The notes beneath the pieces were generated by a model. That model saw only the letters and a list, made by a program, of their open reading frames with translations. It was not told the DNA's origin and did not search any database. Positions 16,433 through 25,285 of a stretch of DNA of 25,410 nucleotides are shown here, one piece after another. The number at the start of each line of letters is the position of its first letter. The first letter of the stretch is position 1. Made by a program: the position numbers and the translations under genes. This DNA is from LSUCC0057 sp048549915 (GTDB taxonomy: Bacteria; Pseudomonadota; Gammaproteobacteria; Pseudomonadales; Porticoccaceae): the NCBI GenBank assembly GCA_048549915.1, contig JBLYYE010000001.1, positions 1-25,410 of the forward strand, written 5' to 3'.

Positions 16433-18670
16433 TCAACGCAATCGATCATGAGGTGAACTCGATGCCGAAATGATCACCAAAGACATCTTTTCAATGCATA
16501 CCTCGATCTCTTCACTGTCAAGATCTGTCAGATTTTGTCGCAGTGAGAGCACTTGTTGACGAAGCTCGCTCATACCATAAAGACCTGACAGCCCCATCAG
16601 ATCGTGCAGTGCAGAGCGCAAAGCGGCATGATCTTTGCAGTGTAACGCCACACGCAAGGTCGCAAGCGTTTCCAATAACGTGTCAATCAGCTCGCTGGGA
16701 ACTCCCCCTGCAGCCAACAGACCCTGTCCTACTTCGACACGCTCTGTCTTGCCTAGCAGGCCGGCTAAAGTATTGAGTAACAAACCGCGCTCAATCGGTT
16801 TAACCAGCACTTGTGTTGCCCCTGCTGCCTTCATGGCAAGGTGTTCACTGCTGTTAACATCTGCAGTCAATCCGACAATTATTGGGCTATCTACTGGCCG
16901 GTTTGCTATTGCTCGTGCCGTTTGTACACCGTCCATAATCGGCATATGTATGTCCATTAGAATTAGATCAAAGTCACTCTGCTCTAATTGATCAAGCACC
17001 ATGGCACCGTTCTCTACAGTGACTACCTCCGCACCAGTCTCAGCCAACATGCGCTGCAGAAGCTGTTGGTTGTATGGGTGATCCTCAGCCACTAACAGGC
17101 GCTTGCCAACGAACATCAAAGCATCGTGGCAGTGAATTAGGGCGCTACTAGTGTTAGCGAGCGCCAACTGTAGAGTAAAACTGACTGTAGTCCCTTCGCC
17201 CTCAACACTCTCAATATTAATCTCGCCTTTCATCAGCTCAACCAATGATCGGCAGATGGCAAGGCCCAAACCACTTCCGCCAAATTGACGACTAATTGAG
17301 TCATCTTCCTGAGCAAACGGGCTGAATAGGTGTCGAATGCGAGCTGGTGCAATGCCTTTGCCAGTATCTTTTACGCGGCAGACCACTTGCTGAAAACCTG
17401 GCAGTGATTGCTGCCCTCGCGCCATTGAAACGGTGATCTCTCCACGATGGGTAAACTTGAGAGCATTGCCAATTAAGTTATTAAATATTTGTGCAACCCG
17501 CACCGAGTCCCCCCAAAGCTGCTCAGGGAGCTCCTCGTCGACAACAGTTTTCAGCTGGATATCTTTCACTTGAGCACTTGCGCTGTAGATTGCTACAACA
17601 TCACTAAGGGTTTCTCGCAAATAGACTGCACCATCGGCCAGACTCAGCTCACTTGAACTCGATCGTGCAAATTCGAGCACATCATCGATAGTTTTTAGCA
17701 ACAAACGCGACGAACTGGCAATAATTCTTTGATACTCTTCGCGTTTGCTGCGTTGACTCTCATCGGCAAGAGCTGCGGTAAAGCCGATAACTGCCGTCAA
17801 TGGAGTGCGCAACTCGTGGCTCATCTTGGCCATGAACTGATCTTTGGCGATCATTGCCTCCTCTAAATCATTCATAGCGGCAAGCAATTGCTCTGTCGCT
17901 TTTTCTACATCGCGCTCGAGTCTCGAGCTGTAATTGCGTGTATTGGCAATTTGGCGACTGAGAACCTCGGCCAGTAACGCCAGCTCTCTCGGGCCCTGAT
18001 TGGGAATAACGGCATCGTAATTGCCCTTCTCTACTTGCGAGACCGCTTCAGTGAGCTTTTTAAGCGGTCTGGATATGCTGTAACTGATCTGTATTGCGCC
18101 CAAAATCGCTAACACTAATACCAGCACCGAGACGATTAAGATATCGAACAAACTCTCCGATTGGCGCTGTAATAAAATACGGTTGTCTAACTCGACAAGG
18201 ACATTGCCAAAGTAGAGCCGAGGAGCCTCCACTTCGGCAAAATCATCCGCTGACACTCCAGCTGCCTCAACTGCTCGATAAACCATCCACCAATCGCCAT
18301 GCAGTCGAGTTATACCCCCAGGTTTCAGTGCTGCAAAGTCCGTTGAGGACCAGTTTGAACGCCCTACTGTGAGCACTACCGACTGATTGCGGTCAAAAAA
18401 GGTCACCGCTGAAATCTCTTCAGCTTTCATCGCACTGATGGCGAGCGAACGCAACTGCTCCGTGTCCCCAGAAAAAAGCGCAAATCCAGCGCTATCGGCT
18501 AAATATAAGCTGGATTCCTCGGCTATAGAGATCAGCCGATCGGTCAGATCGTGATGGCGAACAACCGCCATGTAACTTGTCAGAACAACACATAAAATAA
18601 GCAAAGGCAGAATTAATGCCGTCATCAAACGCGCCTGCAATGAAGGCAGTAACTTATCAACGATCTTCAT
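16433..18670 (-). CDS. Hybrid sensor histidine kinase with receiver and HPt domains (BarA/GacS-like)
   Basis: A 745-residue inner-membrane phosphorelay kinase. Two membrane helices (about 16-38 and 175-198) flank a ~135-residue periplasmic sensor resembling the BarA/GacS type. HAMP follows (about 199-250), then a coiled coil. The H-box MSHELRTPL carries His285. The ATPase motifs are NNLIGNALKFT (398-407), DTGKGI (435-440) and GGSGLGLAI (464-472). The receiver domain has Glu529/Asp530, the phospho-acceptor Asp573 in LMDIHMPIMDG, and Lys624. The C-terminal HPt motif LHDLMGLSGLYG contains His689. All relay residues are present, so phosphate can pass His285-Asp573-His689 to a separate regulator; the NarL-type protein at 24324-24998 is the obvious candidate. 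The ATG overlaps the binding-protein stop by 4 nt, arguing that the two proteins work together. Confidence 0.9.
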   Translation of the reverse strand: MKIVDKLLPSLQARLMTALILPLLILCVVLTSYMAVVRHHDLTDRLISIAEESSLYLADSAGFALFSGDTEQLRSLAISAMKAEEISAVTFFDRNQSVVLTVGRSNWSSTDFAALKPGGITRLHGDWWMVYRAVEAAGVSADDFAEVEAPRLYFGNVLVELDNRILLQRQSESLFDILIVSVLVLVLAILGAIQISYSISRPLKKLTEAVSQVEKGNYDAVIPNQGPRELALLAEVLSRQIANTRNYSSRLERDVEKATEQLLAAMNDLEEAMIAKDQFMAKMSHELRTPLTAVIGFTAALADESQRSKREEYQRIIASSSRLLLKTIDDVLEFARSSSSELSLADGAVYLRETLSDVVAIYSASAQVKDIQLKTVVDEELPEQLWGDSVRVAQIFNNLIGNALKFTHRGEITVSMARGQQSLPGFQQVVCRVKDTGKGIAPARIRHLFSPFAQEDDSISRQFGGSGLGLAICRSLVELMKGEINIESVEGEGTTVSFTLQLALANTSSALIHCHDALMFVGKRLLVAEDHPYNQQLLQRMLAETGAEVVTVENGAMVLDQLEQSDFDLILMDIHMPIMDGVQTARAIANRPVDSPIIVGLTADVNSSEHLAMKAAGATQVLVKPIERGLLLNTLAGLLGKTERVEVGQGLLAAGGVPSELIDTLLETLATLRVALHCKDHAALRSALHDLMGLSGLYGMSELRQQVLSLRQNLTDLDSEEIEVCIEKMSLVIISASSSPHDRLR

Positions 18671-19770
18671 TGCAGGCCCCCTGCGCGTCGAGTTAATTCT
18701 CTGCGATAGTAGCTCTCATCGGCCAGATTGATACCCAATGCAGCAGCGGCGGCAGAATTAAACTTGAGAGAAAATTGTTCAGGCGGGGCTTGGTAACCGT
18801 GCACAGGGAAGCCATTTTCAATCCAAGACTTTAAAGTATTTGCCACCTGAGACGCCACATCGCCAGCACTGGTATAGACTCCGGCGACAGCCCCAGCATC
18901 GACGTACGAGGCACTGTATGCGACAACTGGACGACGATAACGATAGCTGAGCTGTAATACCCAGCGCGATGTCGCTAAATTAAATTGTCGGCTATCGGCT
19001 GTCGGTACAAATACTTCGTTGGCCTGCAACGCAGGCTCGAGCTGACGAATGGGGTTATCTTTGACTGCGACAGTCACCTGAGCAATATTTACCTTGAACT
19101 GGTTTTCTAATTGCATTAACTGGGACTGGCTAACAGCGCTAGTGGGGCCAAGCATCACCCCTATATTTTTTACCGAGGGCTGCAGCAGTTGAGCTAAATG
19201 TAACTGCATACTCAGCGGCTGATCGATGAACTGGGCAATAACTGCAGGTCCACCCTTTGATCGTATAGCCGGATAACGTTCAGAAAATGATTCGAAAGCA
19301 CTGCGAGTTAACAGTGTGGAGAGTACAGTATGCGGGTGTTGATCGACTGTTTTGTTGGCGTAGAGCGCTTTGTAGAGCCGCTCTGCCGCTGCCGTACCCA
19401 CGGTGACGACAAGCTGTGCAGAGATGCCCTGCAGTTGCTCATGAAGTTTTTGCGGGTCGGCTGAAATATCGATAGTGGTGACATGTGCGCCCTCAGGGAG
19501 CACATGGCGGCCAGCAGTCACAATTTGACGGTAGCTGGCTGTATCTCTGCTGACCAAGAAAAGTACACGGTCGAGCGCTTTAACTACTAACTCTCGCTCC
19601 TCGGCAGAATTTGCCCCAAAGGAAAAGAGGATTAACGATATTAAGATTCCTAAACGACAACAGCGCACCAATCCGCCGATCAAACAAGATCTGCAGATGG
19701 CACGAAAAGACCGCGCTATATCGCGGAGCTGTCGTCCATTACTTTTCACCACTCGTGCTCCAACGGTCAT
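18667..19770 (-). CDS. Periplasmic ABC-type substrate-binding protein (ABC_sub_bind / TrpX-like fold)
   Basis: A 367-residue exported binding protein. A hydrophobic stretch (residues 40-52) ending in GANSA-EE looks like a signal peptide cleaved after about residue 56. It is preceded by an unusually long, basic, Cys-containing N-region. The mature part has two-lobe binding-protein features: QLVVTVGTAAAERLYKAL, the hinge-like QPSVKNIGVMLGPTSAVSQ, EVFVPTADSRQFN, and the C-terminal RRPVVAYSASYVDAGAVAGVY. These match the family of uncharacterised and tryptophan-type ABC binding proteins. No permease or ATPase gene is adjacent. The downstream kinase overlaps it by 4 nt, so a sensory role is plausible. 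ATG 19770 has GTGAGG upstream; a start nearer the hydrophobic core is possible but unsupported. The ligand is unknown. Confidence 0.82.
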   Translation of the reverse strand: MTVGARVVKSNGRQLRDIARSFRAICRSCLIGGLVRCCRLGILISLILFSFGANSAEERELVVKALDRVLFLVSRDTASYRQIVTAGRHVLPEGAHVTTIDISADPQKLHEQLQGISAQLVVTVGTAAAERLYKALYANKTVDQHPHTVLSTLLTRSAFESFSERYPAIRSKGGPAVIAQFIDQPLSMQLHLAQLLQPSVKNIGVMLGPTSAVSQSQLMQLENQFKVNIAQVTVAVKDNPIRQLEPALQANEVFVPTADSRQFNLATSRWVLQLSYRYRRPVVAYSASYVDAGAVAGVYTSAGDVASQVANTLKSWIENGFPVHGYQAPPEQFSLKFNSAAAAALGINLADESYYRRELTRRAGGLQ

Positions 19771-19793
19771 CCTGACCTCACCTAACTCGTCCT

Positions 19794-19823
19794 ATTGTAG
19801 CTGCAATTTTTTTTTGGTGGTAA
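19794..19823 (-). promoter_or_regulatory. Candidate promoter for the binding-protein/kinase pair
   Basis: On the minus strand TTACCA (-35, plus-strand 19818-19823), an 18-base A-rich spacer and TACAAT (-10, 19794-19799) lie in the 61-base gap after the receptor gene. The leader would be about 17 bases. It suggests the last two genes can be made independently of the upstream receptors. Confidence 0.45.
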
Positions 19824-19831
19824 CGTGAAAA

Positions 19832-21955
19832 CTAGAAATCTCGCAATTCAACAGATAACACATAACGCGTCTGAAACTGATTAGTCGCGTAAAATTCTGT
19901 GTAGTTCTCACCAATATTCTGAGCTGTTAACCCCAACCTCACCTCTCCTCGAGAGAGAGTCCAGCTCTTTGTGAATTTTAAATCCGTGCGGACACGACTC
20001 TCAGCTTCATTGCCATCGACCCACTTCATTGCCGATTGGTAAGCGCAAGAGAGCGAAAACTGCCACCCTTTATCGCTGCGATAACTGACTAGGCCGCTGC
20101 GACTAATACTCGGTGCGCGACGGTAGAGTGGCTGATAATTTTGAAAAGGGATCAGCCACTTATGGGTGTAACCGGACAGCTCAAAATCAGTAATTGTGGC
20201 AACTGCCAGCCAGCGACGAGTTAAGCGCAAGCCAAGCTCTAACTCATAACCCTTTAACAACATCTGAGTATTGTTGCGGCGCACACCAATGCGCTGACGA
20301 GGTTCAAGTTCGAGCGCGTAAGGCTCGCGACGATTGCCGATAAAATCTCGATAATCTTCACGGAAAGCTCGCACATCGAGCTGTAACTGCTGCGACCACC
20401 AGCTGTTGCTGTAGCCAATCTCGTACGCTGTCAGTTTCTCAGAATCAAGATTTTCGGGGGATGTGATGATCCCATCTAGGACAATCTCATCATTATATTG
20501 CAACAGCACCTCTTGATTGGTCTCGAGCAGTGATCCTACTCGCTCACCGTGATTTGCTGTGATACGCCAAGTGGCTCCGTCTTGCGTGAGCCAATTGATA
20601 CCAATACGGCCCGATTTGATGGTATCCACATCACTGTAGAACTCAGTACTGGCGCCCAAATTTACCGTCATCGGCCTAATAGGCTGCCATTCCAGATGCC
20701 CAAAAAACCTGCCTGAGCTACGCTTTAATCGTTCACTACTGCTAAACAACATCGGACTCACTGCAGTATCGATCCGCGCCGCAGCACCGATCACCGAGCG
20801 CAGCTGGGAGTTGATCTGTGAGGATTGGCGCAGGCTTATTTCCCATCGGTCTGACTGAGTCGTCGCAAAATCGACCTGCAACGGTATATCAGCTAAACCA
20901 GTGAAAGGGGCGGGGAAAGGCTCAGGCAGTGGCCCACCAAGTTCAAAGGCCTCTCCCAATAGCTCGGAGAAGTTTCTATAGGGCTGATCTGAGCTAGTTT
21001 TTAGGCGATTGTGGTAAAACTGCAGCTCAAACTCACCACCCTGCTCAAGTACCCGCTGCCAGCTAAACTTCTGGAAATTACTGGTGTACTGGTAGGTGGC
21101 GAATTCATCGTCGCCGCCAACACCGACGCGATCGTCAGAAAATCGGATATGGAAGTCGAAAGTGTCTATAAGATTGGACATCCAGACACCCCTCAGATTA
21201 AAGCTTTTGGCCTCCATCGAGTCGTCCATTGCTGTGCCTGGAACATCCGTAAAGCCATCTTCGCGCTGGTAATTTACTGCCATACGGTAGCTCAGTGCAC
21301 CTAGCTCACCCGCTTGACTGCCAGCTAACAAACCAATGCCATCTGAACCAGTCTGCGCAGTAGCGGACAGACCCTTAATATTTATTGGCGAGCGGGTGAC
21401 AATATTGATAGATCCAATGAAGGCATTGCTTCCCTCGACAGCCGCATTGGTACCGCGAACGATCTCAATGCGCTCTATATCTTGTAACTGTAGCCCAAGG
21501 CTTGGCCAAATAACGGTTGTAAAAATTGACTCATAGACGGAGCGGCCATCTACTTTGACTTCAATTCTGCGCGGATAACTGTCTGGGAGGACATGGTAGT
21601 TTACCCGTGGCTCCCCAGCATTGACAAAATAACTTTGAAAGCCAGGCACCAACCGAAATAGATCAGTAATCGAGGTAGCCGGTGCCGCATCTATGAACGC
21701 GCGATCAAGCACCGTCACCGATGCCGGCGCCTGAGAACGCATCTGAGTGAGAAAACTCACCGACTTTATCGGCTGCAACTGATGGTTAAAATCTAGCTCT
21801 GTGACCACAGCGCTCTCTTCATAGGAAGCGAGCAAACTGTCGCTTTGCGATTGCGCTAGTGAATACGATGGAAAAGTCGCTGCACAGAGCAACAGTGAGC
21901 CCAAAAAAGCCCCTGTACCTTGGCTTCTAGGGCCAGTGTAAAAAGAAGACTGCAT
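19832..21955 (-). CDS. TonB-dependent outer-membrane receptor (second of a tandem pair)
   Basis: A 707-residue receptor. The signal peptide is cleaved near residue 35 (YSLAQ). ESAVVTEL (47-54) is a plausible TonB box. The plug domain (about 70-190) contains APASVTVLDR, LFRLVPGF, VKVDGRSVYES, IERIEIVRG and GSNAFIGSINIVTRSP. A ~500-residue beta-barrel of alternating hydrophobic strands follows, ending in Phe (YVLSVELRDF), the usual BAM-recognition end. Such proteins import scarce ligands such as siderophores, cobalamin or glycans using the proton motive force through TonB-ExbB-ExbD. The substrate cannot be named. The plug is clearly homologous to the neighbouring receptor, but the barrels differ. 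The binding protein and kinase follow on the same strand. Confidence 0.9.
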   Translation of the reverse strand: MQSSFYTGPRSQGTGAFLGSLLLCAATFPSYSLAQSQSDSLLASYEESAVVTELDFNHQLQPIKSVSFLTQMRSQAPASVTVLDRAFIDAAPATSITDLFRLVPGFQSYFVNAGEPRVNYHVLPDSYPRRIEVKVDGRSVYESIFTTVIWPSLGLQLQDIERIEIVRGTNAAVEGSNAFIGSINIVTRSPINIKGLSATAQTGSDGIGLLAGSQAGELGALSYRMAVNYQREDGFTDVPGTAMDDSMEAKSFNLRGVWMSNLIDTFDFHIRFSDDRVGVGGDDEFATYQYTSNFQKFSWQRVLEQGGEFELQFYHNRLKTSSDQPYRNFSELLGEAFELGGPLPEPFPAPFTGLADIPLQVDFATTQSDRWEISLRQSSQINSQLRSVIGAAARIDTAVSPMLFSSSERLKRSSGRFFGHLEWQPIRPMTVNLGASTEFYSDVDTIKSGRIGINWLTQDGATWRITANHGERVGSLLETNQEVLLQYNDEIVLDGIITSPENLDSEKLTAYEIGYSNSWWSQQLQLDVRAFREDYRDFIGNRREPYALELEPRQRIGVRRNNTQMLLKGYELELGLRLTRRWLAVATITDFELSGYTHKWLIPFQNYQPLYRRAPSISRSGLVSYRSDKGWQFSLSCAYQSAMKWVDGNEAESRVRTDLKFTKSWTLSRGEVRLGLTAQNIGENYTEFYATNQFQTRYVLSVELRDF

Positions 21956-22067
21956 GAATTATCTCGAAAAAAAAGATTATGAACTATCAGCGCCGAGGGT
22001 TAATCTCGGGATAAACACTACTGTTTGAGGGCAATCCTTATCCTCGCAGTGTTGCAAATGATACTTA

Positions 22068-24239
22068 CTAAGGCCACTTAAATTCCAGCGTTAGAACCAC
22101 TCGACGACCCAGAAAATGCTCTTGACCGAAGAGCTGGCGATCTCCAATGTTTCGGACTGCTGCCGTCAATTCCCAATCTTTGAGCAAGCGGTGACTACTC
22201 TGATTATATCTGGCGACAATATCCCACTGACCAGCGCTCTTGCCTGGCGACTTAAGCCACACCGGCACACTCTCTTGCCAGGTATAGTGGCTCGAAAAGT
22301 GCCAGTTTTGATTCGGTGAGTAGCTCGCCATCGCACCCAAGCTCCAACGCGCAGTAACCTGGCTAGCGCTGAGACTACCCGCACTCTCAACAACAGACAG
22401 ACTAAACGGTGTATCTAGGTTGAGGTCTGAAAGCTGCTCATCACTGTCTGTGTAGCTAACCGCCGCATGCACCAACCAGTGCGAATTTGGTCTTGCTGTA
22501 AAGTCAATTTCGATACCGTGTTGAACGATATCGCTGCGATTATCAAAGTAAATAAATTGCTCAGAGCTGACCAGATAGTCGATACCAATGGCGGTCACCA
22601 ACTCACCTACAAGCTCGGTGGCGACAATGGCATCTTTAACCCATTGACGGTACCAGCGCATATCAACATCAATCGAACGGTCTGTACTGCGCCAGTGATA
22701 ACCTAATTCGATCAACTCAACATTCTCGACATCAATGTTCGGCGCCGAAATCACGATCAAATCGAGGTAATCGGTCTGGTCATCCTCAAAATAACTCTGC
22801 CTGTGCTGCTCTAACAAGGTGGGTTGACGCCCACCTAATGCGGCTGCCAATCTCAGCGTATGCTGCTGCAAACTGTAATTGAGACCTAGCCTAGCTGCAC
22901 CTACAGAGGAGAGATGCTCCGTCCATTCGACCATAACCCCGCCACTGAGCAACCAGTCTGAGTTGAGACGCCACTCACCCGTAGAATAGAGACGTCCGCT
23001 GCTGCGTTGATGGGTCTGGTTGTCGTGAGTGATATAAAAGCTCTGTGCGCGGTCGAGCGTTGCCGCGCCCCCCAAACTCCACTGCCAACCCGTATCGCTG
23101 CGCCAAAGACGCCGTAATTCAGCATCCCAACGCTCACTCGACGCTGACTCATCTGTCTGAAATAACTCGCCTTCACGCACACGCTCACTGGAAAGCGAGG
23201 GTGACAATGACGGTGTTGTACCGGGATAGGTGAGTGGCGGGTCCAAAAGATAAGACACTTCGCCGACCGCCAGCTCTCCCTCTGCGGTGATTCTGTTGTT
23301 GTTGTGAAAAACAAAACCTTGCCAGTGGCCCCCATCAGCTAGCTGCCGTTGCCATTCCAGCTGCTGCCAGCTGTAGCGAGCCTGCTGTCCACCCGCATGC
23401 CGTCTGCTCTCACTAAAACCGGCTGATAATTCGATACTGTCTAGCGCTGTGGGTGACCACAACAACCTGGCCCCTAGCACCCGATCATACTCACTCGTCG
23501 ATTGGACTTCAGACGCCCCTCCGGCATCATCATCGCCTACCAACGCATAACCATCCCCGCGCTCTGGGCTTTCAGTGCTAGAGAGTTGTATCGAAGATTT
23601 TCTGCGCTGCTGAACCCAGAGCTGGGCGTCTGCACCGGCTACCCTTGTCGCTGCGTTGAAGTTAAAGCGCCGGTAGCCATCTTCATCGCTGCGCACCTTT
23701 AAACGTGCGCGCGAAGCCAAGAGTGGCGAAGCTGTGATGATATTAATCGCGCCCAACATGGCGTTACCACCGTCAGCAGGCAAATTACTACCGCGCACCA
23801 CCTCAACACGATCGATATCGTCAAGATCAATACCAATATCATCCCACAATGCTGTCACTAACATCGATTCACTCAGGGGGCGCCCATCGATCTCTACATG
23901 CATGCGTCTAGCGAAGGGATCGCTACTCATCTGGTATCCCCTTGCCAGCTGATTTTGGGCTGTCAGCTGCAGAGAAAAACCCGGTACTAGTGCCAAAATA
24001 TCGTTAATACTCTGCGCATCTATTGCGCGGATTGCCTCGCGACTGATTACTGAGACCGCCGCGGGGGCGTCCTCGATGGGCTGCACAAAATGAGTGATGC
24101 CATAAACCATGGGGATTTCTTCATGAAAATCCCCTTCGGTCAGATAGGTATTATCTGCGGCTGGCGCAGTCGAAAACAAAAACAGCACCAGCAGAGAGAG
24201 CCCAAAGGCACATTTTTCAAAAAACCATAATTTAGCCAT
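22068..24239 (-). CDS. TonB-dependent outer-membrane receptor (first of a tandem pair)
   Basis: A 723-residue receptor. The signal peptide (FGLSLLVLFLFSTAPAA) is cleaved near residue 28. The plug has APAAVSVISREAI, ILALVPGF, VEIDGRPLSES (115-125), IDRVEVVRG (142-150) and GGNAMLGAINIITASP. The barrel ends RRVVLTLEFKWP. The expected TonB box region (EEIPMVYGI, 40-48) is degenerate compared with the partner receptor. A GTG start at 24260 is possible, but ATG 24239 has AAGGA eight bases upstream and a cleaner signal peptide, so it is preferred. The gap to the upstream response-regulator gene is 84 bases and to the next receptor 112 bases, consistent with one transcription unit or a closely linked set. 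Confidence 0.9.
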   Translation of the reverse strand: MAKLWFFEKCAFGLSLLVLFLFSTAPAADNTYLTEGDFHEEIPMVYGITHFVQPIEDAPAAVSVISREAIRAIDAQSINDILALVPGFSLQLTAQNQLARGYQMSSDPFARRMHVEIDGRPLSESMLVTALWDDIGIDLDDIDRVEVVRGSNLPADGGNAMLGAINIITASPLLASRARLKVRSDEDGYRRFNFNAATRVAGADAQLWVQQRRKSSIQLSSTESPERGDGYALVGDDDAGGASEVQSTSEYDRVLGARLLWSPTALDSIELSAGFSESRRHAGGQQARYSWQQLEWQRQLADGGHWQGFVFHNNNRITAEGELAVGEVSYLLDPPLTYPGTTPSLSPSLSSERVREGELFQTDESASSERWDAELRRLWRSDTGWQWSLGGAATLDRAQSFYITHDNQTHQRSSGRLYSTGEWRLNSDWLLSGGVMVEWTEHLSSVGAARLGLNYSLQQHTLRLAAALGGRQPTLLEQHRQSYFEDDQTDYLDLIVISAPNIDVENVELIELGYHWRSTDRSIDVDMRWYRQWVKDAIVATELVGELVTAIGIDYLVSSEQFIYFDNRSDIVQHGIEIDFTARPNSHWLVHAAVSYTDSDEQLSDLNLDTPFSLSVVESAGSLSASQVTARWSLGAMASYSPNQNWHFSSHYTWQESVPVWLKSPGKSAGQWDIVARYNQSSHRLLKDWELTAAVRNIGDRQLFGQEHFLGRRVVLTLEFKWP

Positions 24240-24323
24240 TATCCAGTTCCTTCTGGTCACTCCACTCTGTGGACAAGAGTTAAGTCTAGCCTTAGAGAGT
24301 AGTGTAGCTAATTTTAACTCCCT

Positions 24324-24998
24324 TCACAGAGTTTGTTGCGCACTGCCCCCCATCAATTCAAGTCGCTGACCTAGCACGCCAATCTGAGTGCGGTTTTTCA
24401 GACCTAAAGCACGCAAAATGGCACTGACATGCACCTTGACGGTATTTTCGGAAAGGGTCAGTTTTTTGGCAATTTCTTTGTTTGAACGGCCCTCTGCGAC
24501 AAAGTGCAAAATATCCATCTGTCGATTTGTCAGCAGATCTGCAATAGCGTTGTAATCGAGACCAATATCGATCTCATTAAAGATCCGCGCCATCTCAGGA
24601 ATAGTTTCACGTATCGTTTCAGGCAGGTAGCGCTCACCTCGCAGCGTGGCCGCTATGGCTTCAAATAAGATCTCTTTGGGGGCCGACTTGGGCACAAAAC
24701 CTGCGGCACCAAAATCAATACATTTGCGTATATGCGCCATATTTTCAGAAGCAGACAAGATAACGACCGGTAATTTGGGGTAACTTTCACAAAGCATTTG
24801 TATAAAGTCAAAGCCGCCACCGGCACCGGGCATGAACAAATCAACGATAGCGATATCCACTGAGTGGTTGGCCAATAATTGCAGTGCAATATCGCCATGG
24901 TCGGCAATGTGAACCTCAGCAGCAGGCATTTCAGTTAACAATGCAGAGCGCAGACCTGCACAGACAAAGGCGTGATCATCAACAATTAAAATACGCAT
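24324..24998 (-). CDS. NarL/FixJ-family (LuxR-type) response regulator
   Basis: A 224-residue two-domain regulator. The receiver has Asp7/Asp8, the phospho-acceptor Asp53 in IVDLFMPG, and Lys104 (FVPKSAP). The C-terminal LuxR helix-turn-helix (about 155-212) carries LTNRQMDILHFVAEG, SNKEIAKKL and ENTVKVHVSAIL. A clear GAGGG lies seven to eight bases before the ATG. It heads the minus-strand receptor/binding-protein/kinase cluster, and no other response regulator or stand-alone kinase is in the window. It is the likely output of the hybrid kinase, in the manner of GacS/GacA, and would probably control the receptor genes. The pairing is inferred from position, and no shared operator was found. 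Confidence 0.92.
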   Translation of the reverse strand: MRILIVDDHAFVCAGLRSALLTEMPAAEVHIADHGDIALQLLANHSVDIAIVDLFMPGAGGGFDFIQMLCESYPKLPVVILSASENMAHIRKCIDFGAAGFVPKSAPKEILFEAIAATLRGERYLPETIRETIPEMARIFNEIDIGLDYNAIADLLTNRQMDILHFVAEGRSNKEIAKKLTLSENTVKVHVSAILRALGLKNRTQIGVLGQRLELMGGSAQQTL

Positions 24999-25206
24999 AA
25001 GAATCCCTCTAGTTAAAAGCGACCTTCCATACGATCAAGTAGTGAATTTTTATCTACTGCTCTCGCTTTAGCTCCAATGCTTTATGTGGCCACTGCAAGC
25101 AGATTCTGCGCTGTGTGGAAGATAGTTACAACAGCTGCATAACGGCTAGCCTATAAGGATTAGGCTCAATTAATAGACTCTTAGTCCAAGCCACCACTAC
25201 TTAACA
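24999..25206. other. Intergenic region upstream of the response regulator
   Basis: About 208 bases with no credible coding frame. It should hold the response-regulator promoter on the minus strand, but no box pair is convincing. An inverted repeat AGCCTA (25148-25153) and TAGGCT (25161-25166) with a 7-base loop is the only clear symmetry. It has no T run, so it is more likely an operator or chance than a terminator. Confidence 0.5.
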
Positions 25207-25279
25207 GACCGTCGCCAGCCGCCCCAAGCGAGGCTAACCGTCGCCTGGACAGACCGCGCCGAGGCGCGCATGAGCCATA
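25207..25279 (-). repeat. Partial duplicate of an internal rnpB segment
   Basis: This 73-base stretch matches 25338-25410 at a constant offset of 131 bases with only two differences (25210 versus 25341 and 25244 versus 25375, both C/T). On the minus strand it lies immediately downstream of the rnpB 3' end, separated by a T7 run. It includes the strong hairpin CGCGC-CTCG-GCGCG. Homology decays below 25207, so the copy lacks the conserved 3' end of RNase P RNA. The other border cannot be seen because the window ends. Confidence 0.85.
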
Positions 25280-25285
25280 AAAAAA

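Noticed and set aside
16387..16455. CACCTCA / TGAGGTG inverted pair as terminator for the kinase gene
   Set aside because: The loop would be 55 bases, one arm lies inside the kinase coding end, and there is no T run.
24277..24320. GAGTTAA / TTAACTC inverted pair between the response regulator and first receptor
   Set aside because: The arms are only 7 bases with a 30-base spacer and AT-rich; likely chance, though an operator cannot be excluded.
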